Origin: Acipenser ruthenus
Lineage: Eukaryota > Chordata > Actinopteri > Acipenseriformes > Acipenseridae
Direction: 5' to 3'
Length of the DNA: 64,000 nucleotides
Assembly (NCBI RefSeq): GCF_902713425.1
Contig: NC_081214.1
Span: 22,340,208 to 22,404,207, forward strand
In this document: positions 37,647 to 49,686 of the stretch, piece by piece
Layout: each line of letters opens with the position of its first letter
How positions within the stretch are numbered: position 1 is the first letter of the stretch
The notes under the pieces: generated by a model
Told to the model about the DNA's origin: nothing
The model's input: only the letters and a program-made list of their open reading frames with translations
Database searches by the model: none
Translations under genes and position numbers: made by a program

Positions 37647-40600
37647 ATGGCTTTCAGAAGGTCTGACCCGAAAAAAGAACCCAGTATTGAGCTGTTCATT
37701 AAGGTGAGTCCTTTTCAATTCCTTTATGAACCTGAGTTACTTCTGCTGAAACTTTGCTGTAGCACTGCACCTTTGAAAGAGGGCAGGGTCCCACATAGGC
37801 AGAAAACAGCAGAGGGAACAACACAGGGATAGTCAATAATTGATCATAATCCCCAATCGTACAATCAACCACAAACACAACCGTTTTAGATAGCGTCAGC
37901 AAGACAAGAAATCGAAGCAAAGTTATGCATAAGAACTACACAAATCAGCTAATTAATACAATAATTAATATCCAGGTTTTTCTATGCTTTTTGGATTTGA
38001 CAGAATGTAAGATGATCCTTAAACGTCCAGTACACCCAAAATATAAGCAGAACTTTTCCACCTTAAATACCCAATACAAGCAGTACAGCAGTCCAAAGGT
38101 GAAATATTACACAGGCTGAAACTCTTAAACCGGGGAGGAAATTCATCATAAAAAGACAGACCCTGAATTGAATCGAACGCTGAGTAATTCAAAGACCTCT
38201 GTACTTTTTATGAACTTCCCCCACTCCTGACATGCGTATCAATCACAAGAGTATTCGATTCAGGAGAGTTTGTTTGATCGAGCACAAGATTGCCAACTCC
38301 TAAACTAAATTAAAAACCATCCCTCAACCAGAATTGACATGGTTGTGTGACGCAGTGGGAACAAACTACAGAACTTTACTGTAGTTCCATTGTAGTTCTA
38401 AAGATAAGCAATGGCATGCAATGGTTCCAGTGCTTTTAAAGTGGCCACTGTGATCACTGCTGTTGGAGGGGGATACACTATCACAAACTGACAGTGGTAA
38501 AGGGGAGTTCAAGTCTATAGCCGTGTAGTAAAGACAGCTTGGGACCTGTCAGTTTTGACTGTCTGTCTTCCTTGTCAGTCCGCTCTTTATCTCTACACAC
38601 AGACTGCGAGGAGTGTTGCCGCCAGCCAGTGTCGCCTTATCAAGCAGCCCTGCTGTTGAGACACTCAGCCCCCCGGGCTCCCACAGGCACCTAGCTGGAG
38701 CTGTCGCTCCACTGCCTGATAATCCAGACAGCGCTGTTAGAGACACGAGCGCCACAGGCAGCGGCTGCAGGTTATGGAACTGAAGGGAGGTTAAATTGAA
38801 AAGCAAAAAACGTGATATTTCATGAAACTGAGGCTGTTACTCAGTATTCAGTATGTCTTCGGTATGATAAAAACAGACCTGGTTCAGTGCTGCCTGGGCC
38901 AGGGATCAGAGTATTAAATCACATAAGGTGCTGCCAGGTACATGAAGTGTCTAATTACAATGTATTCACATAGTACTGACTTAGTAAATACATGTGTACT
39001 GACACATAATTACAATGCTATCAGAAAAGGGTTAGGGTTAGGGTTAGGGTCAGGGTTAGGATTAGGGTTAGGGTTAGGGGGGTTAGGGTTAAGGACAGGT
39101 TTAGAGTTAGGATTCGGGATAGGATTAGTGTTAGGGTTAGGGTTAGGATTCGGTATAGGATTAGGGTTAGGGTTAATTTGTTAGCTAAAGGTCCTGGCTG
39201 ACCACGTGCTCTCTCGTTACAGGCAGGTCTCGACGGAGAGAATATTGGACACTGCCCATTCTGCCAGCGTCTCTTCATGGTTCTGTGGCTTAAAGGAGTC
39301 AAGTTCACTGTAACCACCGTCGATATGAAAAAGTAAGGAATATTCCTTTACACAGATTACACACACATGTAGCAAGATATGAAGGGAAACACAGCATGTG
39401 CATGAGGAGTGGATTCTCAATGAGATTCTTCGGGGTTGAAGGATTTTCTTTAGAGAGAATAGTGTGCTGGAGTCAGAAGGGCTGGAATAGAAAGATATAA
39501 ATGTTCAAATAGAAAACAATATTAAAATGCTAAAAGAGACTCCCATAGACAGTTCAAGATGCTTGATTTACTGATTAAAACAATGGCAGATGAATTGAAT
39601 CGAGCCAGGTGCAATGGCTTGGGTAGAGTTGGAAACTGTGCTCTTCCTAATATCCCTAATGAAGAGCACAGGCCCCTTTAACCAGGACTGAAACTCCCTT
39701 TCCTGTTCTGACTCCAGGAAACCAGAAGAACTCAAGGACTTGGCACCCGGGACCAACCCCCCTTTCCTCCTGTACAACGGAGAGCTCAAAACGGACTTCC
39801 TGAAGATCGAAGAGTTTCTGGAGCAGACCCTGGCACCCCCTAGGTGGGACGCCCTGGCACTTCCTTTCGTTCAGATCACACTGCATGCTATACATGCGAT
39901 GCAGACAGTGTTAACACGGCTACACTCATGCGATATCACTTTGACATAACGCTTGCTGTCGAGTGTCAGAAATAAGCATTGGATTCATATGCAATTAACC
40001 ATGTGCTGAAGTTCCATGTTAACAGACAGTCAATAGATATGCCATGTGTGTATCTATCATTAGAGCATTTTAGCAGCCATTGATTAGCATGTGAAATACC
40101 TTATTAGCTTTGAACTAGATGAATAAACAGCAGCTAGGCTGTGGTTAGGAAAGCTTTTTAGTTGCTGCGTTACTGTACTGTAGTGTAGAGTAAGAGGCTG
40201 ATGGGTGTGTGAGAGTAGATAGCTTTCCAGTACAATTACTTGGGGGGGTTTTCAAGGGGAACTTCTTTCTATTTAAATATACTGTTTAGAATGCTTACTG
40301 GGTGGCTTCAGTCTGCGCTAGAATCGATGCCTGTAAACGCTGTTTACTGAACTGGTATTAACACTGGCTGGAACACAGCACAGGATTGATCAGGAGGCAT
40401 TTCTAATACATTCGAGCTGCCGATGAGTTCAGGTGACAACTAGGGTCTAATATGAATCAGTGTGGAGTGAATCATGAGTGTGCGCTGTAAAACTCAACAT
40501 GAATTGAATGGGATTAGAGTCAGTAAATGTGATGTATCAAAACGTAATAATATAAAGTGTTATCCGAAGGTTTGCGAGCAGCCGTTAGCATGTGTTGGTG

Positions 40601-42844
40601 AAGCAGGGAAAGGTATGCAGTCAGTAATCAGCAGAACCCATGCTGTAAAGCCTCCAGTATCAGTAGGTGCCTCGTGTCTCACTACATGCAGTACGTCTAA
40701 CATCACTGCTGTTATTCTCTCAATTCCAGGTATCCCCACCTCAGCCCGCAGAATAAGGAGTCCTTTGATGTTGGCAGTGATATCTTTGCCAAGTTCTCAG
40801 CGTACATCAAGAACAGCTCAGCAAACAAAAGTAAGGACCGGTAATAAGCGAGACAGTTCAATAGTGTTGCAGTGTAAGCACTAAGGTTTAGTCTTAATGT
40901 ATACACAGCGTTTTACACAGAATCATTATCAAGGGTGTGTGTGGTGTTTATTTCTGGTATGGTAACTGTATTGGGTGTGTGTTTTTATTTATTTCTGAAA
41001 CAAATTATTTGTATTATTTTTTTATTTTATTTGAGATTCTATCCATTTGTCTTTTATTTCAAAATGCACACAAAGTGGTCCTGCTTTTTCTTTTCCTCCT
41101 GAGATGCCCTGAAGTGCATTGAATTGTGTTCATTGGATGCACCGGTCATTTTTACCATGCCTGGAAGTCAATTCAGAGAAGGGGGCCACGCATGCTAAAC
41201 ACACTTGAGAAATTCACTTTGAAGTCTTATCTACACTGTCTGGTGTGTAAAAATAAAAGCAGGGCCTCTTTTAAAACCTGCTCAATCAACATCAGGAAGC
41301 TCATTTCAGTCATGTTTTGATGAGACTCGCTTCAAAATGGGCAGAAAAATTAACTGGATATTTTAATGAATAATAATGTTAAAAAACTGTGCAGAAAAAA
41401 ATACTATTGTTATCAGCAACACTGAAAACAAAAGTGCAGTACAAAGATACAGTTGATTCATAATGATAAAGACATATAATAATTCATAATGATAAAGACA
41501 TATAATAATTCATATGGATATACCATGGGTGCTAAAACAATGCTCAGCTGTCAAGTGTTTTTTGAACAAATGAAAGTGCTGCCGTTAGACTGCCATAACA
41601 GTGCGACTCTTGTTGTTTTTCACATAGCTGTCACTATGCTTCCCTATACTCTATGATATACCATGCCTTCACTCGATGGCATTTTGCCCGTGACCCTAAC
41701 AAAGCTGTACCTCCCTGCTCACTGCAGATTTCGAGAAGGCTCTGCTGAGGGAGTTCAAGCGACTCGATGACTACCTGCAGTCCCCCCTCCCCGAGGAGAT
41801 CGACCCCAACAGCACCGAAGACCTGCTCGTCTCCCGGAGGAAGTTCCTGGACGGAGACCGGCTGACCCTGGCGGACTGCAACCTGCTGCCCAAACTGCAC
41901 GTCATCAAGGTGAGCACTCCAGATCCATTATACAGAGCGGGATACGCGGCTGTAGAGACCGCGGCTGCACCCTGCTCAGCCAGACACGTTAGTGCAGTGT
42001 GAAAGGGAGTGGGGAGGGAGTGGCACTGCGTAAACTAAAGCAGCTACTATACTTCACTGGCCCTGCACATGATTCTCACTGTTACAGTTCGATTTATTGG
42101 GTTAGACCCTCAAAGATGTTCACACCAAACTGTCCGTCAATAGACCATTTTTTCATGATGCAAAAGTTTTTTTTTTTTTTAAGCTGTATAAGTATGGATT
42201 GTTAATACGTTCTTAAAGACGGAATCATTTCCTTTTTCCCCCTTGACAACACCAGTAGGTTTCTGTACATTATTTTGACTCATCGGTGAGCAAGACGGGT
42301 GATCTATTCCCATGGAAACCAAAAGCAAACCCGCAACAATAAAAAATAGCAGAGATTCGGTCATTTCTAGAAAACTTCCTTTGTCTCGTTGGAGCCACAA
42401 CACACCTAATATGTGATGAAAACAAACACACAAATAGTTTAAAAAAAGATCTTAAAATCTAGTAATTTATTACTATATTTAATATTCAATGGGTTTTGAT
42501 GACCTGTTTTTTTTCAGAAACATTTCCATGTATTTAAAGGATATCTTTATTGTTGAAGTGTTGTATTGCTTTGTTCCATATTTCATTGCATGTTCTATAT
42601 TCCCGTGTGTATCGTTTTTCTAAATCGTATCTAATGTATGGTTTCTCCATAACCCTATTAACTGAAGACTTTGACTTTCCAGATAGCGGCTAAGAAATAC
42701 TGTGATTTCGAAATCCCGGCTCACTTCACGGGGGTGTTGCGCTACCTGGAGCACGCCTGCCAGAGGGATGAGTTCAGTCACACCTGCCCTGCCAGCGGCG
42801 AGATCGAGCGGGCGTACGCATCCGTAGCAAACAAGAGAACATGA
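37647..42844 (+). CDS. clic2: CLIC2 chloride intracellular channel protein 2
   Basis: CLIC2 is a soluble GST-fold protein with glutaredoxin-like redox chemistry that can enter membranes and is known to inhibit ryanodine receptors. Exons: 37647-37703, 39223-39332, 39718-39843, 40730-40830, 41728-41909, 42683-42844; 738 bp, 245 residues (human 247). All splice sites are GT-AG and phases agree. Seen: thioredoxin-fold N-domain with the redox motif CPFC at residues 30-33 and the membrane-entry helix [13 protein letters not shown]; cis-Pro loop region [13 protein letters not shown]; all-helical C-domain from [17 protein letters not shown] to the end, with the acidic loop [11 protein letters not shown]. 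The start [12 protein letters not shown] precedes the conserved IELFIKAG phrase. A poly(A) signal lies at 43592-43597. It is tail-to-tail with URP1. The intron 1 acceptor lies 47 bp after a telomere-like array. Confidence 0.97.
39029..39175 (+). repeat. Interstitial telomeric (TTAGGG)n array in CLIC2 intron 1
   Basis: About 147 bp of GGGTTA hexamers with variants (GGGTCA, GGATTA, GGTATA) on the plus strand. It has the opposite polarity to the array at 34178-35273 and ends 47 bp before CLIC2 exon 2. Transcribed with CLIC2 it gives UUAGGG repeats. Confidence 0.93.
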
Positions 42845-43215
42845 ACTGTGACCCGCGGCCAGACTCGCACAACTGCACTAACACAGCGAAGATCATCGGC
42901 GGCCAAATACATTCACTGAACTTTCTTTTAAGGCGTTGCATTTGTATAGCTTTTTATACTCCTATAGAGGCAAGAATCGGGTTCCTGGGAGCAAACCACT
43001 GCTCCGAGTGCTGGAAGAGATAGAGATGATGAGGATGATGATGAGGATGATGAGGAAAGCCCTCTGAGAATGAGGGTTGAGTCTTATTTATGAATCATAA
43101 CGTCATGGTGGTATTTGCAAAATAGTATTTAAATGTAATCTAGGATCCACAGCCATTTGACATACTCCATTTTACTACACTGAGATATTGTAGACAACTT
43201 GTAGAATGATAGATT

Positions 43216-43217
<2 letters not shown>

Positions 43218-43304
<87 letters not shown>

Positions 43305-43322
43305 GTGTGTGTGTGTGTGTGT
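43218..43322. repeat. (TA)n then (GT)n microsatellite
   Basis: About 40 TA units followed by about ten GT units in the CLIC2 3' UTR or just beyond. Open frames here are artefacts. Confidence 0.97.
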
Positions 43323-43570
43323 TATTTGGTATTGTATACAAGGGCTTTCTGAAACTGTTTTCGTTTAACCTGAGAAGCGTTTTGGTCTTTTATACAGATT
43401 TAAAACCTGAAGTCATTAAAAAAAAAAATACTGTAAAGCCTTAAATATTTGTGAGCCTTTGTACATTACATACTTCGTATATTGCAACAGGTCGCCAACT
43501 TTTCTGGCGCAAAATAGCTTTTATGATTGTGATTCGCCAAATATTTTGTTCGCAAATATTTATGGCTTTA

Positions 43571-43584
43571 CTGCCACCCAGTGG
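43571..43584 (-). promoter_or_regulatory. CTCF-like motif, reverse
   Basis: The minus strand reads CCACTGGGTGGCAG, one mismatch from CCASYAGRKGGCRS. It lies next to the CLIC2 poly(A) signal and faces the forward motif at 20484-20497. Confidence 0.35.
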
Positions 43585-44207
43585 TGAAAGAAATAAACTT
43601 CACCTACTCATTCTAGCGTGCACTTGTGTGTGTGTGTCACTGGCAGCCATACATGTTATTGTGTATTATAGTGTATAATATGTTTGAGCTTGTGAATGTT
43701 GGATTGTTTTTCCATGTGTAACTGTATCAGTTATTTAAAAAACACTGCATTAGCTTCCTTAATCACCCCCAATTTTTTAATTAAAGTATTTAAAATATGT
43801 TCTCTATTTTCTACTAATGCATGTTCTAGCATTGTGCAACCCACTTTCAAATAACAGGAAGGTAGTATGCTGAGCTTAAATCGTCATTGAAATATAAATG
43901 CTTAAGAGCTTTTATATCCAAATGGAAAATGCATTTAAAAAATGTTCAGCGATAGTGTTGCGTGTAATTACAACCCACATAATAAGCTTGGATAGCACAT
44001 AAATAAACCTGAAATTCCAGTCAGATGTTCACTTGTGTTTAATTACAGGAGCTCTGTGCAATCTGTAGCAATGATCAGTATTTTTGGAGACGTACTGCAC
44101 ATCATTTTCCAATATAATACATAGAAAGGCTGACTCATGTCATAAAAGAACGTGTTTATTGAATAGATTCCATCTGCTGTCCGTCACCCTGCTGGGGGAG
44201 AGGGGGC

Positions 44208-46856
44208 TCAGTTTGTCACACAGTATTTCCAAAAGCAAGCTGCAAAACAAACAAAAAAGAAAGCATTATACATGCACTATCAAACCTCTCTTTATATATT
44301 AAGAGTTCGATTTCACTGATGTTTTAGTTTAGTTGTTTAGAACCACTCTTCTCCTGAGGCCTCAGAATAGCTCTGTATTGTACTGTAAGACCTTTGGTAC
44401 CCCTGAGTGTAACCATTAACCTGCTCCCCCTGCAACACTCGAATCTAAACAACAAGAATGCATTCTTTAAAGTAAATGAAATAGTGTAGCGAGATGCATC
44501 CCACCCTCCCACCCCACTCCCCCAGTGTTTTTAAGACAGTACTTTGTGCTCCGTTCCTCACCTCTCTTGGCTGGTTTCTGTGTGTTCTGGTCTGATTTCA
44601 CAAAACTGTGGGTTATCAGTTTCTCTGCGGCTGCCAGTTTCAGCACTGCAGACTTGATATCATTAGCCTGAGATCAGAGAGATTTGAGGGGACAAGGGGG
44701 AGAGAGAGGGGGAAGGGGATGGAGAGGCAGAGAGAGGAGGAAATGATGACATCACAAACGCAGCGTGGTTCTAGGTGGCTCTGTGGGTTATTTTGAAGCC
44801 CAGGATACAGTGAGTAGAGTAGCACACATCTCCAAACCACCACACGTGTTATCTCAACATATCAGGCTGAATGTTTCAGTGAGCTTACATTGAAAAAATG
44901 ATTTTTAAACATAGATATTGTAATGGTGTTGCCACTTTTTTGTCTTCTCACCAACACGGTCTTCTTTCTTAAAACACAGAGTTAAACACCAGGATGGATG
45001 GCAACGCTGTTGCGTGCTTTTACAAAATAAACCAAACAAAACCTAACCCACCTCAACAAGTTCTTTCTTGTCTTCCTCTCTCTTTCAATTCAATTCAATT
45101 CAGTTCAAAGATGTTTTATTAGCATGACTACAGCACAAGTATGCCAAAGCAATTACAAAAATAAATAATAATAATACAAAGAAAAAGAAAAACATCATAC
45201 CAATTGGTTACAGAAAATACATCTATAAAATAAAGATAAAAAAAAAATACTTCAATAAAACACACCCATATAATTATTTGTACACACGTGTGTGGGACGG
45301 AAGGGAGTTTCTGTAAGTGAAGTGTAAGCAGACAGTCTCCTGGTGGAGTCTGTTTGAACACTGTGGTTTTACTGGTCCTGTCTCAGCTCTGATATATTCA
45401 GCAGCTGTGAGTGCCGTGTCGCTGTTCTCCCCCAGAATAATTACCATCTTATCCTCTACCTTCAGTGTCCTAAAGTTAGAGCTCTTTTGGGAGATCTTTG
45501 TAAAGAAATAGTCTAAATAGTCTGATTATATCTTTTGGGAGATCTTTGTAAAGAAATAGTCTAAATAGTCTGTGATTATATAATGTCTCTGCAGTGCTCT
45601 ATAGCATTTTAAGGTTTTGTGTTTGTTGAGCCCAGCGTGCCATGAATGGATTTCTAGATTCTTTGCTAATTGCACTGATCAGCCTCTTCTGGGAGTTTCT
45701 GTTGTTGCCATTCCAGTTTGTTCTGTCTGTCCTGCTCAGCTCTGAAATCTTTTTCACAATCACTGTGTCAGATTGCTCCTGGCTACTGACAGCTATAGAC
45801 TGCAATGATTTTGGGTCGCTCTGTTTCAGGTGTAACCTCACGACTCGTCTCTCAGTGTGGAGCAGTAGTGGGTATCGCCCGAGCTCAGCTCTACAGGCAT
45901 TGTTTGAAGCACTTCTGAGCACATTTTTACAGAATAGCACATGCATACTTTCTGGTAGGGTTTTATCCCAGTCATTGTAATCTGGGCTCAAGGTTGGACC
46001 CCAGACCTCACTCCCATAGAGGAGAATGAGCACAGTAACACAGTCAGATAGTTTGTTCCAGGTTATGATCGGTGGATTGCTGATATAGAATCTGGTTATG
46101 ATCAGTGGATTGCTGGTATAGAATCTGGTTATGATCAGTGGATTGCTGGTATAGAATCTGGTTATGATCAGTGGATTGCTGGTATAGAATCTGGTTATGA
46201 TCAGTGGATTGCTGGTATAGAATCTGGTTATGATCAGTGGATTGCTGGTATAGAAAATCTCTCTCTCTCTCTCTAACAATCTTAACAGCACTGTTTGTAC
46301 ACAGACTTACCATATTGCTGATCTTCTCATGCTGTGAAGAATCCTTGGTACCTGAAAGAGGATCAGTAATATTGCTATTAGAGGTGAGTGCTCACGAGCC
46401 GGCCAGTTTACAGAATGAATAAGCTCCCCATTTATCTACAAACAGGAATGTCAATGGTCATCTCGTTGAGCTCTTCCCGTTCAGTACAGTCCAGGACCAT
46501 GTTAATGTCCTTAATGGTTTCATTGCACAGTCCAAAACGTTTTCCCAACCACATCTAAAGCTTTTTTTAAAGACCTCTTATGTTGATGTGAACAGGTTAG
46601 GTTGGGTCATCACTTCAAAACTTCACTTTGCTCTGTAATGCAGAGTCATACAACTTCAATGGCTGAGAAACTCAAATGATGAGGTGCTACGTTGCTGTGT
46701 CTAACGATACATGTTGAAGCTCTATGTGTGTAACTTTTGTTTATCGGACTCAATAAATGGAAACTTACTAACAGAGCAATTGGTATTGTGCACACTCATT
46801 CACAGACATCAAATGTGTTTCTTTACACACACACACACACACGCGCACGCACTCAC

Positions 46857-46892
<36 letters not shown>

Positions 46893-46900
46893 GCACTCAC

Positions 46901-46940
<40 letters not shown>

Positions 46941-48088
46941 TCACACACACACACACACACCTCTTGTTAAGGAAACATTGTTTTGTTTTCCATTCTGCAA
47001 ATCAGATTACTATCTTGATACTTGACGTGTATGCAGTCAAACCTGTTTATAAATGATCCACGCAGAGGTAAGTGGTTTTTAGAGACAGGTGGCCTTCATA
47101 TCCAGGAGATTTAACACAGGAAAAATAGACAGTACATATAGTGGGATTTACTGTATTAAAGCCCTTAATTGAGATTGCTTTGTTTGTACTTTGAAAGCAC
47201 CCACCTTTCACCCAGGCAGTCCTCAGTGTGCCCTGTGTGTCCTCATCCTGTGTCAGTAGTAAGGGATACACCTTCTTTAACTGTCTCATGCCTTCGGTTT
47301 GATCGTTGTCTGTCAGGTCCCCCTCCTCACTGTCTCCCATCCTCTGGTACACATCTGTAGAGAAGAGAACAGGCCATGGGAAACTCGTGTTTGCATAGAT
47401 GTGGCTAAACAAACAGAGTAATCTTAGAAAAGAACATCACACAAAGGAACTTGTTTTACTTGTGTCTGTAATTCATTTTTCTTAAAGAAATATAGTTATT
47501 TTTACAAAACTGGAACCTCTACATCTAAATGACATCATTTGAGGTTATTTGAAAACTGCTATGGCAAACCATGAAACACAAGTCGCACCTGGAACGCACT
47601 GAAAGCTTGAAAAGGTCTCCCTGAGTGAGCGGCCAAAACTATCCCAAAGGTCCCAGCCCCTTGGTAATTCAGATTTGAATGCCATTGGCACTGACAAACA
47701 AGGATGTGGTGTTTTGAAAAATATTCTCCAAATCTGCTTCTAATTGATAATGATTTGAGAAAACATGTTTGTATTTGGGAAAGCTGTCAGGACGTTGAAT
47801 GAAACGTGACAAAACTATAAAAGGAGGACTCACCCCAACCACACCCCCGCCATAACAAAAACAGATTGGATGTCGCCATAGAAACATCATCAGGGTCTAA
47901 GCTGAGCTCTGTAATATTTGATTGAATCTTAAAAAAATCTTAAAGCTGTAATGAAACTCCTAAAAACCAAGCGCGTGGTACCTACCTCCTTGTGGCACGT
48001 GGTTGCTCCCTGAATACAGCGGGTAAGCCTGCGACCAGCATGTTGCAGACAGCACGGCTACAATCGAAACCAAAGCCCAGGACTGCAT
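44208..48088 (-). CDS. urp1: URP1 (urotensin II-related peptide 1) precursor
   Basis: Secreted prepro-neuropeptide of the urotensin II family; in zebrafish Urp1 is made by spinal cerebrospinal-fluid-contacting neurons and helps straighten the body axis. Exons: 47986-48088, 47205-47354, 46311-46351, 44562-44667, 44208-44239; 432 bp, 143 residues, all junctions in frame with GT-AG ends. Seen: signal peptide about residues 1-21 (hydrophobic VSIVAVLSA, then CWSQA); acidic propeptide; a dibasic KR at 132-133 made across the last splice junction; C-terminal mature peptide ACFWKYCVTN followed at once by a stop. The CFWKYC ring is the invariant receptor-binding core, closed by a disulfide. The TN extension fits fish URP1, not URP or URP2. 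A TATA box lies at 48146-48153 and a poly(A) signal at 44155-44160 (minus strand). It is tail-to-tail with CLIC2 and head-to-head with C1GALT1C1. Confidence 0.95.
45086..46062 (-). mobile_element. 5'-truncated LINE fragment in URP1 intron 3
   Basis: A minus-strand frame carries the C-terminal part of a LINE reverse-transcriptase protein, with LLYGSEVWGP, NNACRAELGRYPLL and a KSSDP-like phrase (LKQSDPKSL). The 3' end on the plus-strand left side is a tail of CAATT units ((TTGAA)n in the sense of the element). It is in the same direction as URP1, between exons 46311-46351 and 44562-44667. It holds a tandem duplication of about 50 bp at 45484-45584. The RT catalytic core is absent, so it is a dead copy. 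The clade (L1/Tx1-like or other) is not certain. Confidence 0.7.
46063..46255. repeat. 33-bp minisatellite, about six copies
   Basis: The unit contains GGTTATGATCAGTGGATTGC and repeats every 33 bp. As 33 is a multiple of three, it stays open in frame with the adjoining LINE fragment and yields an 11-residue repeat (FYTSNPLIITR) on the minus strand. It lies 50 bp from URP1 exon 3. It is not a gene of its own. Confidence 0.93.
46825..46960. repeat. (CA)n microsatellite with CGCA interruptions
   Basis: About 135 bp of CA units with repeated GCACGCACTC interruptions, in URP1 intron 2. The His-Thr frames across it are artefacts. Confidence 0.97.
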
Positions 48089-48145
48089 GACGGTGTCTCG
48101 GTGGTTTCAGGTTTATTCTGCTCTGCTGAGATCGCATTGGTCCCA

Positions 48146-48153
48146 TTTTTATA
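48146..48153 (-). promoter_or_regulatory. URP1 TATA box
   Basis: The minus strand reads TATAAAAA about 58 bp upstream of the URP1 start codon, which would put the transcription start about 30 bp before the ATG and give a very short 5' UTR. A TATA-type promoter fits a narrowly expressed neuropeptide gene. Confidence 0.7.
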
Positions 48154-49686
48154 TCTTCCAGCACCATCTATCTTGAGTGGATCGATAGTGTATCATGTCA
48201 TCTCAGCCTGCCGGTTAATGGATAGACATGACAAGACCCCTCATCACGGCTCTCATTAAGGCACGCTGTCACTTGAAATCTCCCCTATCATTGCTTGTAC
48301 AGAGAGCTTTGTCAAATGTTTACTCAAAGCTGCAACAATCAGTCCTGGCTATGAGGTCACTTCCTGTGCTATGAGGTTAGAATACAAATACATTATTTCT
48401 CTTGTACAATCTACGGTCACTTTTGGTCTGTGACATATGCAAATGTGATGATAACTGTGGACGACAGTGAAAGGCGGTTTTGCCCTTTGCTCTGGTGCGT
48501 TCATAGTTTTACCTTTCTTTCTTGAATCAACAATATTGGACGCCAAAGAGTTTTTGAATCAATGCTGCTGTTTTCTGGCGTCACGCTGTGTCTTTTTCAC
48601 AGTAGTTTTGATATTTATTTATTTTCCTATCGTTAATCAATGGGGAGCAGCCAAGCACAGCCCACACACATGGTATTCACAGGAGGCTGCAGAAACAGGG
48701 GACAGGGTTCTGACTGAATGTCACTTCTGCAGTATTGTATCCCTCTTCCAACTCTCTGAAGTGGGTGTCCTGTGACTGCCATACCTTAAGAGAGAGTAGC
48801 TTCAAAAGTCATTATCATTGCTTTATTCCCCTTTCTGTGATCTGGTATCTGCAGTCATTCTCAATGCTTCTGGGTTCTGATGTTCCAATACTGAGTTCTT
48901 GCCAATTCTCTCTAAGTCTGCCTTAACCTTGCCTGGAGAATCTAAGTGCCAGGACGGAACAACCTTTCTCATGCCATTCAAATGATGTGACTTTCAACTC
49001 TCCCAGCCCAACCCACTCTCTGTCTGTATAAATGTAGGTGAAATATGAATCTCTGTTTGACAGTTTATCAGCATGATTGACAAGCAATGAATGAAGGGTG
49101 TTACCTTTCTAAATCTGCTCAACCAGAGTTTGATGGTTGTCTTGGGGGTGAATCTAAGCAGTTATTAAAAGTGAAATTATCAAAGGTAGTACTTTTCTGA
49201 AACTGTCCCAAAACAGCATTGCAACCTAAACTAAATGTCATTGCACCAGCCTACTCTGTCAGGTGCTTGCTTTCTAAAGGAGTGCTTGAGAAAAAAAATG
49301 AAATATAGTAAGTACAGGTGACAGAGCTTGGACAATGACCCCTGTGGTTTCTTTTCATTTTTACATTTCCATGTGCAACGGGCAGTGCTGTGCGATGAGG
49401 TTAAAAGCTCTGCAACCACACCTGCAGACACGCCTGGCTGTCTTGCATGGTAAAGATTGTGAGGTGCCCAGCCTCAGCACTGTAGATATAGAATGTTTCC
49501 ATATTGTCTATGGAAAAGGCCAATGTAAGTCTGCCTTGACACTTTGTCAAGACTCAATATGCTGCACCTTTTCCACACACTGCATCATCCCTAAACTACT
49601 TTCTATGTTTAGACTCCGTCCTTCATAGAATCCAAAAAGCAATGCGACAGATTTCAAGGCAAACTGCGTCATTTAACAGCTCTCTC

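Noticed and set aside
45599-46291. 230-codon minus-strand frame as a gene
   Set aside because: It joins a LINE C-terminal fragment and a 33-bp minisatellite and lies inside a URP1 intron.
46711-47025. His-Thr-rich frames
   Set aside because: Produced by the CA microsatellite in URP1 intron 2.
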